From the NCBI RefSeq assembly GCF_000003195.3, contig NC_012876.2, forward strand, positions 5,953,306 to 6,017,305: a stretch of DNA of 64,000 nucleotides, in the 5' to 3' direction. The notes under the pieces were generated by a model, which was not told where the DNA came from, made no database searches, and was given only the letters and a program-made list of their open reading frames with translations. Shown here piece by piece: positions 10,058 to 20,405 of the stretch; positions within the stretch are counted from its first letter, which is position 1, and each line of letters starts with the position of its first letter. Made by a program: the position numbers and the translations under genes. Origin of the DNA: Sorghum bicolor. Its lineage: Eukaryota; Streptophyta; Magnoliopsida; Poales; Poaceae.

Positions 10058-10213
10058 CAGCGGTCCTTCCATTCCCAGTGCAGACATCCAGCGACGCCAA
10101 CGCCGCCGCATCGGCAACTCCGGTTGACAAGCGCAAGACTGCAAGAGACGCCCATGTACTCGATCGGAAGCCGATCACCACCGACACCAAGTCTCAAGGT
10201 CGTCACGGCCGCC

Positions 10214-10813
10214 ATGGCGTCGTCGCCGTCAGCGCCAACTAGCCCGCTCCCGCAGTCCCGCGGCAGTTGCTGCGCTACGTGTCCCGGCCTGGGCGTCGCG
10301 CTCGATCGCCGAGCGCCTCCGACGACCATAATCAGTCTGCCGAGTGCGCCGCAGGAACTGGATGTGGATGTGGATGTGGATGTGGCGGCGTCCCAGTCCC
10401 AGCTGCTGCAGGCCGCCGCTCCTTCCCCGAAAGGGCGCCCCGGCGGCGCGCCGAGGCAAGGCAGCGGCGGACATGTCCGTGCCGCCGCTCCGGCGGCGAT
10501 GGCGACGGTAGCCAGCTTGGTTATGCCTTCGCGACGGCCCACGTCGCCGCCTGCTGGTCCCTCGGCACAGGGCAGCGGCGGCAAAATCCATGCCGCGGAA
10601 ACGCAAACGCCGGCTGGGGCAGCGCGTGTGGTTATTATGCGAGGACCACCAGCTCCACCAGGTCCCCCTGCACAAGGCAGCGGCGGAAAGTTTCATGCCG
10701 TGTCGCCGGCGGCGACGGCGGCGCGTGTGCTTATGCGAGGGCCCGCGCCGCCTGGTCCACCGGCAGAAGGCGCCGGCGGCCGTGGTGGAATCATCCATGC
10801 TTTTGCTTCTTGA
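10214..10813 (+). CDS. PROPEP-like precursor 3 with four Pep-like units
   Basis: A 199-residue single-exon protein, paralogous to that at 3611. Pep-like units lie at residues 68-91 (degenerate), 107-128, 142-162 and 174-196. Units 2 and 3 end SGGKIHA and SGGKFHA; unit 4 ends AGGRGGIIHAFAS. Each of the last three is preceded by arginine (SRR, MR, MR). The start at 10214 (GCCATGG) matches the start used by the paralogue. An earlier in-frame ATG at 10154 is the first after the TATA box but has a weaker context and is absent from the paralogue. Residues 50-57 are an Asp-Val run encoded by a GATGTG repeat (10361-10384). Near residues 14-23 the frame differs from the paralogue because of an 8-base insertion balanced by a 2-base deletion. 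Production of several peptides is inferred. Confidence 0.75.
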   Translation: MASSPSAPTSPLPQSRGSCCATCPGLGVALDRRAPPTTIISLPSAPQELDVDVDVDVAASQSQLLQAAAPSPKGRPGGAPRQGSGGHVRAAAPAAMATVASLVMPSRRPTSPPAGPSAQGSGGKIHAAETQTPAGAARVVIMRGPPAPPGPPAQGSGGKFHAVSPAATAARVLMRGPAPPGPPAEGAGGRGGIIHAFAS

Positions 10814-11304
10814 ATCTTGATTCTTGATGAGTTGTACTATAGGGGGGAGATGTATGCTGCTGTGTTTCTCTTTTACTTTTTGGATGGAAACTTGGAAGAT
10901 CAGACTAATATATTTGTCTGAACCTGATCTGAGTGTTCGACAGTGAATCGAATCAAAATTTTCAGTATACATGCATGTTGAGCATTTGGTTTTGTAATTT
11001 GTAAAAGCCATGCATGAGTGTTCATCCTATAATTTGCAAAATGGGTTATTGAGATAATTAAGTATATCACATGGCTCACATCCGTTTGGAACATGTTATT
11101 TTATCCTGAGACTAGCAGTTCTCATTTTAGAGAAGTGTCATGTGGGCTGTTCAAGCTGGACATCTGGATATTGAAGTGTGTTTGGTTCTGCGTTCAGGTC
11201 GATCTGCATGCTGGCCAGATAGCCTCTCCATATCTAGTGCTTTTGACTGCCATTTGAAGGAAGAAACTAACATTACTTTTTTTTTTGACTTGCTGGCTTG
11301 TATT

Positions 11305-12275
11305 AAGCTCAGTCGGCCGAGGCCTCAAACATTACAAGATCATCTACACATGCTGGAGTTACATGCCATCTCTCCAGTCGATGTGTATCAGAGACCTGTT
11401 TGGCTAAAACATGGGCTACTTTATTACATACTCTATTAACAAAAGAGAAAGAGAAATCAAGTAAACCTTGGCTAAGCTCCACAATTTCCTCCAGAACATG
11501 GCCAATGATCGAACGCTGCACTTCTCTTCTCTTCTCTTCTCTTCTAGAGCTGGACAGCATCAAGGTAATCGGTTTCCAGATGTACTCGTTGATAACCAGC
11601 TTGCCATCTTGACGCCATCACGACACTCCATGACTCCATAGCTTCCATAGTGCAAAGCGTCAAGGACCTGCTCATACCAAGTAGCCTGCTCTTCATGGAA
11701 AGCTCCGGTGTGACCTCGGAGAACACACGCAGTCGCCCCATTATTAGCTGAATCATAGAAAGCAGCGTCAGTGTTCACCCTCACCCAGTCTAGATTCGGA
11801 GCCTGCCACTACAGAACCAAGATCTCAGGTTGCCTCTAATCAGGTGGGTCCATAGATCAAAGTCAGTAAGTATCCTTGGCCTAGACCGCAGCTTGGTACA
11901 CAGTCATCGTCAGCTCTCCATGGCATCTCTTGTTTCTCATCGTCCACAACGCCCACATAGCACATAATATAATCGTTGTTTCCTTGTCTGAGCAGAATCC
12001 ATTGAGGAGATTTTAGCCACCCAAGACGCAGGGTGCAGGGACAGTAACTTAAAATCCGTTGCCGCTCTGACTAATGGACTCCTTATATGATCCGCACACT
12101 TCACAGAACGCTCTGCCATTCGGTTGAGAAAGAAAAAAAATACATTATTTGATTTAACTGAATTAAAATGGGCTAAACCCAATTTAAATCCAACATTAGT
12201 CCTCATAACCGGTGTTTTGTCGTTAGTGAGTTTGGCCAACGACCTGTCGACACACCCATGCATGGCCAAGGTTTG
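11305..12275 (-). pseudogene. Degraded LINE 3' end (zf-RVT and RNase H-like)
   Basis: Frame-shifted remnants of a plant non-LTR retrotransposon. In minus-strand order, WALWTMRNKRCHG (about 11940) is typical of the zf-RVT end. VNTDAAFYDSANNGATACVL (about 11780-11720) and, in shifted frames, HLETDYLDAV and FVNRVCNKVAHVLAKQVSDT are the plant RNase H-like (RVT_3) domain. Stops and at least two frameshifts separate the pieces. A CTTCT microsatellite lies at about 11516-11545 within it. Confidence 0.7.
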
Positions 12276-12502
12276 AGTTCAGTGCGATGTTGTAGATCAA
12301 CTAGAAACACGGGCGTGTCTTTGTCATGCCCTCAAGCAGATCAAACTATTGAAATTGTACCTTGGAATCGAATTGGACGAACCAAACGGACCCTAAATAA
12401 CTTCAATTTTGATGTTTTTTCCCTTCTTTTTTGGCCAAGGGCATTTTCGAGATAATTGACATGTGTAGTCTGTTATTATGGACCAGTCCGTTTCCATATT
12501 GA

Positions 12503-12730
12503 GGCCTTGTTTTGTTCGCAAAACTTTTTGTTTTTGGGTACTGTAGCATTTCGTTTTTATTTGACAAACATTGTCCAATTATGGAGTAACTAGGCTCAAA
12601 AGATTCATCTCACAAATTACAGGTAAACTGTGCAGTTAGTTTTTATTTTCGTCTATATTTAATGCTCCATGCATGCGACCAAAGATTCGATGTGACGGAG
12701 AATCTTGAAAATTTTTATAAAAACAAGGCC
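12503..12730. mobile_element. Tourist-like MITE, TGA duplication
   Basis: Begins GGCCTTGTTTTGTTCGC, ends AAAACAAGGCC, flanked by TGA at 12500-12502 and 12731-12733. Confidence 0.85.
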
Positions 12731-12949
12731 TGAAGTTTCTCTTGATTTGGCAACGGAGACCCAGCCAGCCGGCCTATTTTACTTTGCAGTGGCGTTTACT
12801 TGTCGTGCACCTCGTATTACTCTTATACAGTTACATCATCCATTGTTATTTACTTGGTCCTGGTCAAGCTGACTCGTATGTTATGTTTTTTTTCTTTTTT
12901 TTTTTGAGGAAACGGCAGGAAAACTTCGTACTTTTTTTTCATTTTCATT

Positions 12950-13400
12950 TAAAAGAATAACACATATATACAGTTTACAAGGCTTGCAAAGCCCAAACGA
13001 AAAGAAGGAAAGAAAAAAATCATTGGAGACTCTCGCCACAAAGCTAGGGGCCTGCAATGCGCTTTGCTTAGCTTTTTGGTGCATACCAAGCAAAGTTCAT
13101 CTTTGAATTCTACTCTCCAGGCAGCCAAAGAAGCAACTTTGTTATAAAAAAATGATTCAATTTCTAGCATTCCAAATCATCCAGCAGGCAGGCAGTGACG
13201 AAGACTTCTCTGAAAATGTGACTACCAAAATCTGTTCTAGCTTGAATAATCATATCCAACAGTTGAAGATTCAAATTCCACTAAATGTGAATGGAACTCC
13301 AGCAATCAACACTGAATGGGCACTCAATTAGAGAAAAGATGGTAGCGAGTTTCTTCCGGATGATATTGCAGAGAACACAGGAATAGTCATCAAAGAACAT
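12950..13400 (-). pseudogene. LINE remnant (zf-RVT region)
   Basis: Minus-strand translation in shifting frames gives CSLCN, ECPFS, MIIQARTDFGS, HIFREVFVTAC and LCLVCTK, the pattern of the zinc-finger and C-terminal part of grass LINE polyproteins. Stops interrupt every frame. The flank at 12731-12949 shows no other feature. Confidence 0.6.
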
Positions 13401-13644
13401 ATTTTTTTTCTCTCCTTACAAGATTTCCTATGTTTAATCTATCCTTGAGGAGCACTTCGTATGTTCTGTAAGTAGTAGTTGTTGACCAGGACCAGTAGTG
13501 TACCAGTGCAAGTTATTTTCATTTTATTTACAAACAAACGTCCATCAAAGGAGCAGGTAGTATTAGTGAGAAACTGAGACTGGTAAAAATGTCTACCACA
13601 CGACCACATCAAAAGCTGTGAATTCCCACAGGAAAAAGTGCACT

Positions 13645-14571
13645 TTAGCACTTTAGGTCCCTTAATTTCCATAAAAGTCTAATTTTTATCCCTGAACTCT
13701 AAAACCAGACAAAATACATCCCTCAACTTTTAAAACCGTGCACATTACATCCTTGACCTGGTTTTGAAAACGGTTTTGTCTTTTTCTTTTTATTTATTTT
13801 GGCACAGTAAATCACATAAAAATCATAAAATAGAAAACTCATTTTTGTTGAACTTCATATGAGTAGATCTACACATTAAATATATAATATAGTATATTTT
13901 AGTATAAATTTTTTGATGCAGCTTTAGATCTATGCTTTTATGTAATTAATTAGACTAATTATAGCTACAGTTTCTATGGTCCAACTGTGATGAAATTTAT
14001 ATGGTGGGCTAATTATTCTATGATTCAGTTGTAGTAAAAATTTCATACTCATTGGATCATGTATTACTTAGTTATAGATTTATTTAGGTTTATACTTGTT
14101 AAATCTTAATAAATCTATAACTAAGTTATACATGATCTAATGAGTATTAAATTTTTACCACAATTTAAACATATAATAATTTGCCCAACATAAAAAATTC
14201 ATCATAATTGGACCATATAAACTATAGCTATGAACTATTCTAATTAATTATAGAAAAACACAATTCTAAAGCTACAACAAAAACTTTCTACTAAAGCATA
14301 TCATATTATATGTTCATTGTGTAGATCTACTTATCTGGAGTCCAACAAAATAAGATTTACTATTTTATGAATTTTATGTGATTTACTATATTTTTACAAA
14401 TATTCAGCTGAAATAAATAAAAATGAAAAAGACAAAACAACCTTCAAAACCGCTTGTAACCATGTCAGGGACGTAATATGCATGGTTTCGAAAATTGAAG
14501 GATGTATTTTACCCGGTTTTAAAATTTAAAGATGAAAAACAGACTTTCGCAAAAGTTGAAGTACCTAAAAT
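13645..14571. repeat. Foldback element of about 930 bp
   Basis: The left end (GCACTTTAGGTCCCTTAATT, AAATACATCCCTCAACTTTT) pairs with the right end (AAAATTGAAGGATGTATTTT, GTACCTAAAATGGACTT). The whole interior is also self-complementary, centred near 14100 (TAAATCTATAACTAAGTTAT against ATAGATTTATT). No gene is present. It resembles long-TIR Mutator-type foldbacks, but no target duplication was resolved. Confidence 0.65.
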
Positions 14572-14890
14572 GGACTTGTTTCATTCCCACATGTACAGAC
14601 ACTCCAGCTGACGACGGCACAAGCAGAAACCAACTTCAAACTAGGCAAAAACTTGGGGCTTCATCTTTATGGGCCAAATTTAATGGGGGTAGAGTTACTG
14701 GGCCACTACTAGAGCAATGGGCCCAGATCCGCCCCCGGCCCTGTGTTCTCCTGGATCAAAGGCCGATCAGCAAGCATGCAAGCCGCAGGAACGGCGTCGC
14801 CGGCGGGATCGGCTGGCGCTGGCCGTCGTCCGGGGTCGTTCCGTTGTTTTTGAAAACGCGGCCATGCTCTGTGGTCTGCGCTAGACCAGC

Positions 14891-15005
14891 CATGGACTTG
14901 TTTAGTTCAAAAAAAAACTTTTTGAATTTCGCTATTATCTCGCGATTTACAGATAAACTGTGTAATTAGTTTTTGTTTTCATCTATATTTAATGCTTCAT
15001 GTCTC
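14891..15005. mobile_element. Truncated Tourist-like MITE
   Basis: Begins GGACTTGTTTAGTTC and carries CGCGATTTACAGATAAACTG, then breaks off after TATATTTAATGCTTCATG without a right terminus. Confidence 0.65.
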
Positions 15006-15985
15006 TCCGGGTGTGCATGTCACTCACATCACATGGCTGTCGCCTGGGCTGTTTATCACGTTAAATTAAGGTTTTAAATTTTTGGCTCTAGCTATAGCTG
15101 TTTGAAGCTGATCAAATTATTTGTGTTTATATACAATTTAGCGGCTATAACCCGCTATAGCCGCATTTAGCCTTTGCTATAGTTGTTTTAGAGGTCATCC
15201 GCTAAATACCTTTAGCCAGAGATTGATTTAAAATCTTGGATTAGATTGAGTAGACCGTATGTTGTTTCTGACAGAGCGGTCAAACTTGGATCGTTTCAAA
15301 GTCTAATTTTTTCCAGAATACACACACGGTGGTAACATTCTCTAAGACTATCTTCAACAATCATCACCCAAAATACAAGACCTATTTGTCCTTTGGGTAG
15401 CGCTACAGGTAAAAGGTTCCATATCTATTTTTAGTCTTCTCTAACAACAAGACCTAAAAGACAACACTCTCTGCAAACGGGTCTCGAGGAGAGAGGATAC
15501 CCAAATTTGGGTTATGCCTCTCCTGATACCTAAAGTGGGTCTTCTGTATGGGTACTCTGTTGGAGGCTAAAGGTATTGTGTTGGAGACTTATTTTGAGTT
15601 TGGGTTCCAAATGGCTCTCCTGTTGCAGATAGCCTAATCTCTATCGTTGATGACGCGTTGTAACATGTCACCCTTCTTCCTTTTCAATCAACGGGAAAAA
15701 AAAAACAAGTGTCGTCGTCTACGTGGTACTCCTCTCCCCTCATCAATGAGCGCACCAAACCATCTATCCATGGCGCGGTCCTGCAGTTGGCGCATAAATA
15801 TCCGTGCACATGCACTGCAAAACTCTGCAGCTGCAATTGCATTACTGCAACGGGACCTGCTGCCTCTGCCTCCCTCCCTCTTCGCCTCGGTGCGCACTGC
15901 GACACTGCCCGCCAGTCCACACGCGGCCGAGCTGACGTGAACAAAATCCTCATCTAGCTAGCTGCAGCGAGGCGTCGGCGCAGCC
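15006..15985 (+). promoter_or_regulatory. Upstream region of the PROPEP-like gene at 15986
   Basis: No coding sequence is seen. A TATA-like CGCATAAATATCC starts at 15791, about 190 bp before the ATG. Blocks around 14580-14640 and 15780-15850 (CATTCCCACATGTA, TGCACTGCAAAACTC) recur at 35390-35560, marking an old partial duplication. Confidence 0.4.
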
Positions 15986-16648
15986 ATGACCGCCTCCGCC
16001 GGCGTCCTCCGCCTCTTTCCACGGCAGCTCACCACGCCTCTTCGTCTGGCACTCGCGCCGGCGCCGTCCCGGGCGGCGGCGCGCGGTTACTTCCTGATGC
16101 TCCTGCACCAGCAGCAGCAGCCGCACCGCTGTTGGGCGAGAGCTGCTGCTGCTTCCTCTGCCAGCTGCGCGCAGTATCCGCAAGCACCCATCGCCGGCGC
16201 CGCCGCTCCTGGTGCTCCTTGTCCGCACGGTGGTGGAACGGCAGAGGGAGACGGGGAGGAAGCAGCGGCGCGCGGCGGCGAGAAGGCCGCCGGCGCGCGG
16301 CAGGACGACAGCAGCGCTAGCGGCACTGTCGTCGGCGCGCCTTCGCCGCCGGCTCCTAAGGATAATAAGTCGTCGGAGGCGCTACGACGGGCGGCTGCGC
16401 CGGCGGTGGGGAGAAAAGGCCGCTCCGGCGCCACTCCGAGTCGTCCGAGGCAACGCGGCGGCCGCACGGCGAAGCCACAGGTGAGTAGGCCTGCGCGGCC
16501 GCCGGGTCCTCCCAAGCAAGGGCGAGGCGGCGGTGGAGGGATCATCCACGCTGCTCCTAGTACCTCCTCCACTTCGCCGCCGTCGTCGTCTTCGTCGTCG
16601 TCGTCTACTCGTCTTAGGACGACCAAGAAACAAGAAAGCGAGGACTGA
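15986..16648 (+). CDS. PROPEP-like precursor 4 with C-terminal extension
   Basis: A 220-residue Ala/Pro/Ser-rich protein. Residues 167-189 (SRPARPPGPPKQGRGGGGGI then IHA) fit the grass Pep motif and closely resemble the last unit of the genes at 3611 and 10214. A weak earlier unit may lie at 141-160 (GRKGRSGATPSRPRQRGG). N-terminal RLFPRQLTTPLR recalls SPLPRQLLRY of the 3611 product. Unusually, about 30 residues follow the Pep: a serine run from TCG/TCC/AGT codons, then RLRTTKKQESED. The start (CAGCCATGA) is the first ATG after the TATA-like box. A perfect splice-donor sequence CAG|GTGAGT at 16478-16486 lies just before the Pep; if used, it would remove the peptide. A TAG microsatellite is in the 3' flank near 16738-16757. 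Confidence 0.65.
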   Translation: MTASAGVLRLFPRQLTTPLRLALAPAPSRAAARGYFLMLLHQQQQPHRCWARAAAASSASCAQYPQAPIAGAAAPGAPCPHGGGTAEGDGEEAAARGGEKAAGARQDDSSASGTVVGAPSPPAPKDNKSSEALRRAAAPAVGRKGRSGATPSRPRQRGGRTAKPQVSRPARPPGPPKQGRGGGGGIIHAAPSTSSTSPPSSSSSSSSTRLRTTKKQESED

Positions 16649-16914
16649 AAGTTGTCGGCCAAGTGAACAACGAATAGTAGAGTAGAAGTAGCTATCTGTT
16701 ATTCTGCTGGTGGATGATACAAGTAGAAGAGTGTAGACTAGTAGTAGTAGTAGTAGATCGATTAGCTAGATCATGCTGCATTGTACTTGTACATTTTCTG
16801 TTTGGATTGGATGAGAATTGAGATGAGAGTGTGATCGAGACCAGATTCCATGATATTGTTGTACATTTATGTTTATGGGATTCGGTACTAGGTAGTCCCT
16901 ATATGAGCAGTTTA

Positions 16915-17143
16915 GGCTTGTTTAGTTTCAAAATCTTTTGCAAAATAAACACCGTAGCACTTATTTGTATTTGACAAATATTGTCGACTATCTAAGCTCA
17001 AAATATTCGTCTCGTAAATTACAGATAAACTATGCAATTAGTTATTTTTTTATCTATATTTAGTGCTTCGTATATGTGCCGCAAGATTCGATGTAATGAG
17101 AAATTTAAAAAATTTTATAATTTTTTTTTAACTAAACAAGGCT
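16915..17143. mobile_element. Tourist-like MITE, TTA duplication
   Basis: Starts GGCTTGTTTAGTTTC, ends AACTAAACAAGGCT, with TTA on both sides (16912-16914, 17144-17146). Confidence 0.8.
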
Positions 17144-17403
17144 TTAAATGAGCAGGTGATATGCTAGCTAGGACTATGTCAAGTCAAGAGTCAGTCAAAC
17201 ACCTTGAATGAACTTAAATTCATACCACTTGCAGTTGCTCTGTTCAGACTGTTTTTGTTGATGGAGTTGAGCTAGCTAGTGACAATTAGCTCAACTACTG
17301 CGGTTCAAACATCTCAGAACGTAACGATTGCTGCAGTTGAGATTCTACACATAATACTACTGTTCTAATGCTGATGGAGTTGCTGATTGATGAGCTAGGC
17401 TAA

Positions 17404-17951
17404 GGCCCTGTTTAGTTCCCCACCAGAAAAATTTTCATCCATCTCATCAAATCTTTGGACACATGCATGGAATATTAAATGTAGATAAAAAAATAAACTA
17501 ATTACACAATTTGGTTGAAAATCGCGAGACGAATCTTTTAAGCCTAGTTAGTCTATGATTAGCCTTAAGTGCTACAGTAACCTAGATTTGTCTTGCAGTT
17601 TCCAAACGAGTTATGTAATTTGTTTTTTTATTAGTTTCTACAAACCCCTCCCGACACATCCGATGTGACACCCAAAAATTTTTCATCCCCAATCTAAGGC
17701 CTTGTTTAGTTTCCAACAAATTTTGCAAAATTTTTTAGATTCTCCGTCACATCGAATCTTTAGATGTATGCATGAAGTATTCAATATAGACAAAAATAAA
17801 AACTAATTACACAGTTTAGTCGAAATTGACGAGACGAATCTTTTGAGCCTAGTTAGTCTATGATTGGACAATATTTGTCAAATACAAACGAAATTAGTAC
17901 TATTCACATTTTGCAAAATATTTTGCAAGTAAACAAGGCCTAAACAGGGCC
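17404..17951. mobile_element. Tourist-like MITE carrying a second, nested MITE
   Basis: Outer ends GGCCCTGTTTAGTTCC and TAAACAGGGCC are flanked by TAA at 17401-17403 and 17952-17954. Near its right end a complete second element (17698-17940) has inserted. Confidence 0.75.
17698..17940. mobile_element. Nested Tourist-like MITE, TAA duplication
   Basis: GGCCTTGTTTAGTTTCC to AGTAAACAAGGCC with TAA at 17695-17697 and 17941-17943, inside the element 17404-17951. Confidence 0.85.
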
Positions 17952-17954
17952 TAA

Positions 17955-18984
17955 TGTTTTTGTGGCAGGGATTCGTTAGCAAGCAGACAGGACAAACAGG
18001 TTCAGGTGAAGCAGCTATGGTGAGCTCAGGATCCCAGTGGATCGACAGCCACGCATGCCTGGATGTGGGAGCTGGTGGAGATCGGTTTGGGCATTGAATT
18101 GAATATACTCGGCGTGTTCATAAGAGTTGGTGGGCGAGTTTAATCCAATCTAATCTTGGGATACAACAGGTTTCATACATGCAACTGGAGCAGGTGTGGT
18201 CACCCGCCACGTTACGCACCTGGCTGTCTGTCTTGGCCTGGCCATACAATTGATTTTCATCGGCCAAGTGTTGCAATTTACATGCCCATCGATTCGACAC
18301 GTACTCCAAGATGTCGTTTAGGACAGTACCGTCTCCAAAACACAACTTTAATCTTTTATTTTTATAAAAATATTTAAAAAAAATAATATATATAATACTT
18401 TTATGAAAATATTTTTTAAGACAAATCTATTTATATAATTTTTATATTTGCAAACTCAACAATTTAAAAGTTTTTATGATTTATATTTCTAATATTTGAC
18501 TCAAATCTTGTTTAAAACGACAAAAATATTTCTGTGCCTGTACTTGAGAGGCATATATAAACGGATTAGGCTAGCTGTGGGCACACCAGCATTTGTACGT
18601 GCGCGCGGCTGCCTATGACGCCTCTTTTTTCTTCTTCTCTTTTTTTTCTCTATTTATTTAGAGTGCAGAAAAAAATATTTGACAATTGGAAATTACTATT
18701 AAACAGGCGTCCGATTTCTTCCAAAAAGGTCAGGCGACGTGTGCTGGCCAACGGGCAACAGTCATAGGCTTTCTTCTTTCTCCCGTCAGCTCAGCAGCAA
18801 AACAGGATGCCGTGCCCTGAACTCTCGCCTGAGAGCTCAGGCAATTGAACTCTAGAAGATATATGGACAAAAATAGATGTTCTCATGTATTATGGGGTGT
18901 GCGGGCCTTCTCTGATGCAATGTTGATTTATTTAGGACTGGATTCGGTGCACACATGAAACTTGGAAACATGTATATCAGGGCA
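17955..18984. other. Intergenic DNA without recognised genes
   Basis: AT-rich in 18340-18720 with short low-complexity stretches. ORFs here (18118-18377) are short and unlike known proteins. I see no RNA gene. Confidence 0.45.
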
Positions 18985-19245
18985 TGCCAATAACTGCCAG
19001 TAGGGATTTTTTTATTTTTAGCCCAAATTTGAAACAAATATTTTTAAAACTAGCCCGTTTGGCCCCGCCACCATACATGCCGGAGCAAATAAACTGTACC
19101 TCGTCATGTATGGCGGCGGGGTACAGCTGCCACGTGGCATGCAGCACCAGAGGCTGCTGACGTGTACCCCGCCATGGATCATGGCGGGTTAGGCGTACCC
19201 CCCATCATAGCGGGGTATGGCAGGGGCACTCGCTGTTTCTTTATG

Positions 19246-19488
19246 GGTCTTGTTTAGTTCCAAAATTTTTTGAAAAATCGACACTGTAGCACTTTCGTTT
19301 GTATTTGATAAATATTGTCCAATCATAGACTAACTAGGCTCAAAAGATTCGTCTCGTCAATTCTGACCAAACTGTGTAATTAGTTTTTATTTTTATCTAT
19401 ATTTAATATTCTATTTATGCGTTTAAAGATTCAATATGACGAGTAATATGAAAAATTTTGTAAATTTTTTTAGAAACTAAACAGGGCC
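19246..19488. mobile_element. Tourist-like MITE
   Basis: GGTCTTGTTTAGTTCC at the left and AAACTAAACAGGGCC at the right, then TAG. Lies in the spacer of the large inverted repeat. Confidence 0.75.
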
Positions 19489-19587
19489 TAGTGTGGCGTG
19501 CCAAGGAAACGCTTATGATGCTCCCGATGCACATGCAGTCTGTACTGAACGTACTATGCGCCTCCCATCTCATACGTTTGCAACTTA

Positions 19588-19785
19588 AGTTCTAAAAAAT
19601 TTTGGAAAATCGACAGTAGTATTTTCGTTTATATTTGATAAATATTGTTCAATCATAAATTAACTAGGCTTAAAAGATTCGTTTCATCAATTTCAACCAA
19701 ACTGTGTATATGTCTAAAGATTCAATGTGACGGAGAATCTAAAAAATTTTGCAAAACATTTTTGAACTAAACAACGCCTTGCAAA
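19588..19785. mobile_element. Degenerate Tourist-like MITE
   Basis: Carries ATCATAAATTAACTAGGCTT and AAAGATTCAATGTGACGGAG, ending GAACTAAACAACGCC. The left terminus is eroded. Confidence 0.6.
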
Positions 19786-19855
19786 AACTCTGGTTTCATG
19801 TGTCCAATACAGCCAGCTGCGCACCCACGTGAAATTCTTCGGTTTAGGCAGACTC

Positions 19856-20084
19856 AGGCCCTTCAGTTGTAAAAATTTTTGGATTTCGATACTGTAACAT
19901 TTTCGTTTTTATTTGACAAATATTGTCCAATCATGAAGTAACTAAGCTTAAAAAATTCATCTCATGATTTATAGATAAACTTTGCATTAATTTTTATTTT
20001 AATATATATTTAATATATCATATATGTGCCGTAAGATTCGATGAAATAAAGAATCTTGAAAATTTTTGGAATTAAACAAGACCT
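19856..20084. mobile_element. Tourist-like MITE
   Basis: Degenerate start AGGCCCTTCAGTTG, then family-specific interior, ending GAATTAAACAAGACC. Confidence 0.65.
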
Positions 20085-20192
20085 CAAAAGCCAAGAAACA
20101 CACGGAAGAAAGAGGTGGAAGAAACAAGACGCGGACAGGACATCTTGTTGCGACATTTGCCCAGCTCGTCCAGTACCAGTAGTAACGTTCAC

Positions 20193-20405
20193 TTTGTGTA
20201 GTTTTCAAAAATTTTTGGGTGAGATACTGTAACATTTTTGTTTTTATTTAACAAATATTGTCTAATTATGGACTAACTAGACTCAAAAGATTTATCTCGT
20301 GATTTACAGGTAAACTGCGTAATTAGTTTTTATTTTCGTCTATGTTTAATGCTCTATGCATGTACCGCAAGATTCGATGTGACGGTGAATCTTGAAAAGT
20401 TTTTG
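20193..20405. mobile_element. Tourist-like MITE lacking a right terminus
   Basis: TGTGTAGTTTTCAAAAATTT to GACGGTGAATCTTGAAAAG. The interior matches the family, but the ending CTAAACAAGGCC is missing and sequence passes directly to the right arm of the inverted repeat. Confidence 0.6.

Larger units (their letters stand above)
10004..11215 (+). repeat. Segmental duplication, copy B (pairs with 3413-5105)
   Basis: Contains the promoter, gene and 3' flank equivalent to copy A. Shared 3' blocks include GTCTGAACCTGATCTGAGTG, CATGCATGTTGAGCATTTG and TTTTAGAGAAGTGTCATGTG. The stretch 10814-11215 holds only this duplicated flank. Confidence 0.75.

Noticed and set aside
3611..10813. CEP, CLE, IDA or PIP type signalling peptides as the identity of the repeats
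   Set aside because: The units lack the CEP and PIP SGP/PGH cores and any signal peptide; the (E/Q)G-x-GG-x-x-H ending after proline pairs fits grass Peps better.
14532..14969. 145-codon plus-strand ORF
   Set aside because: It spans the end of a foldback element and the start of a truncated MITE; no protein-like conservation or splice support.
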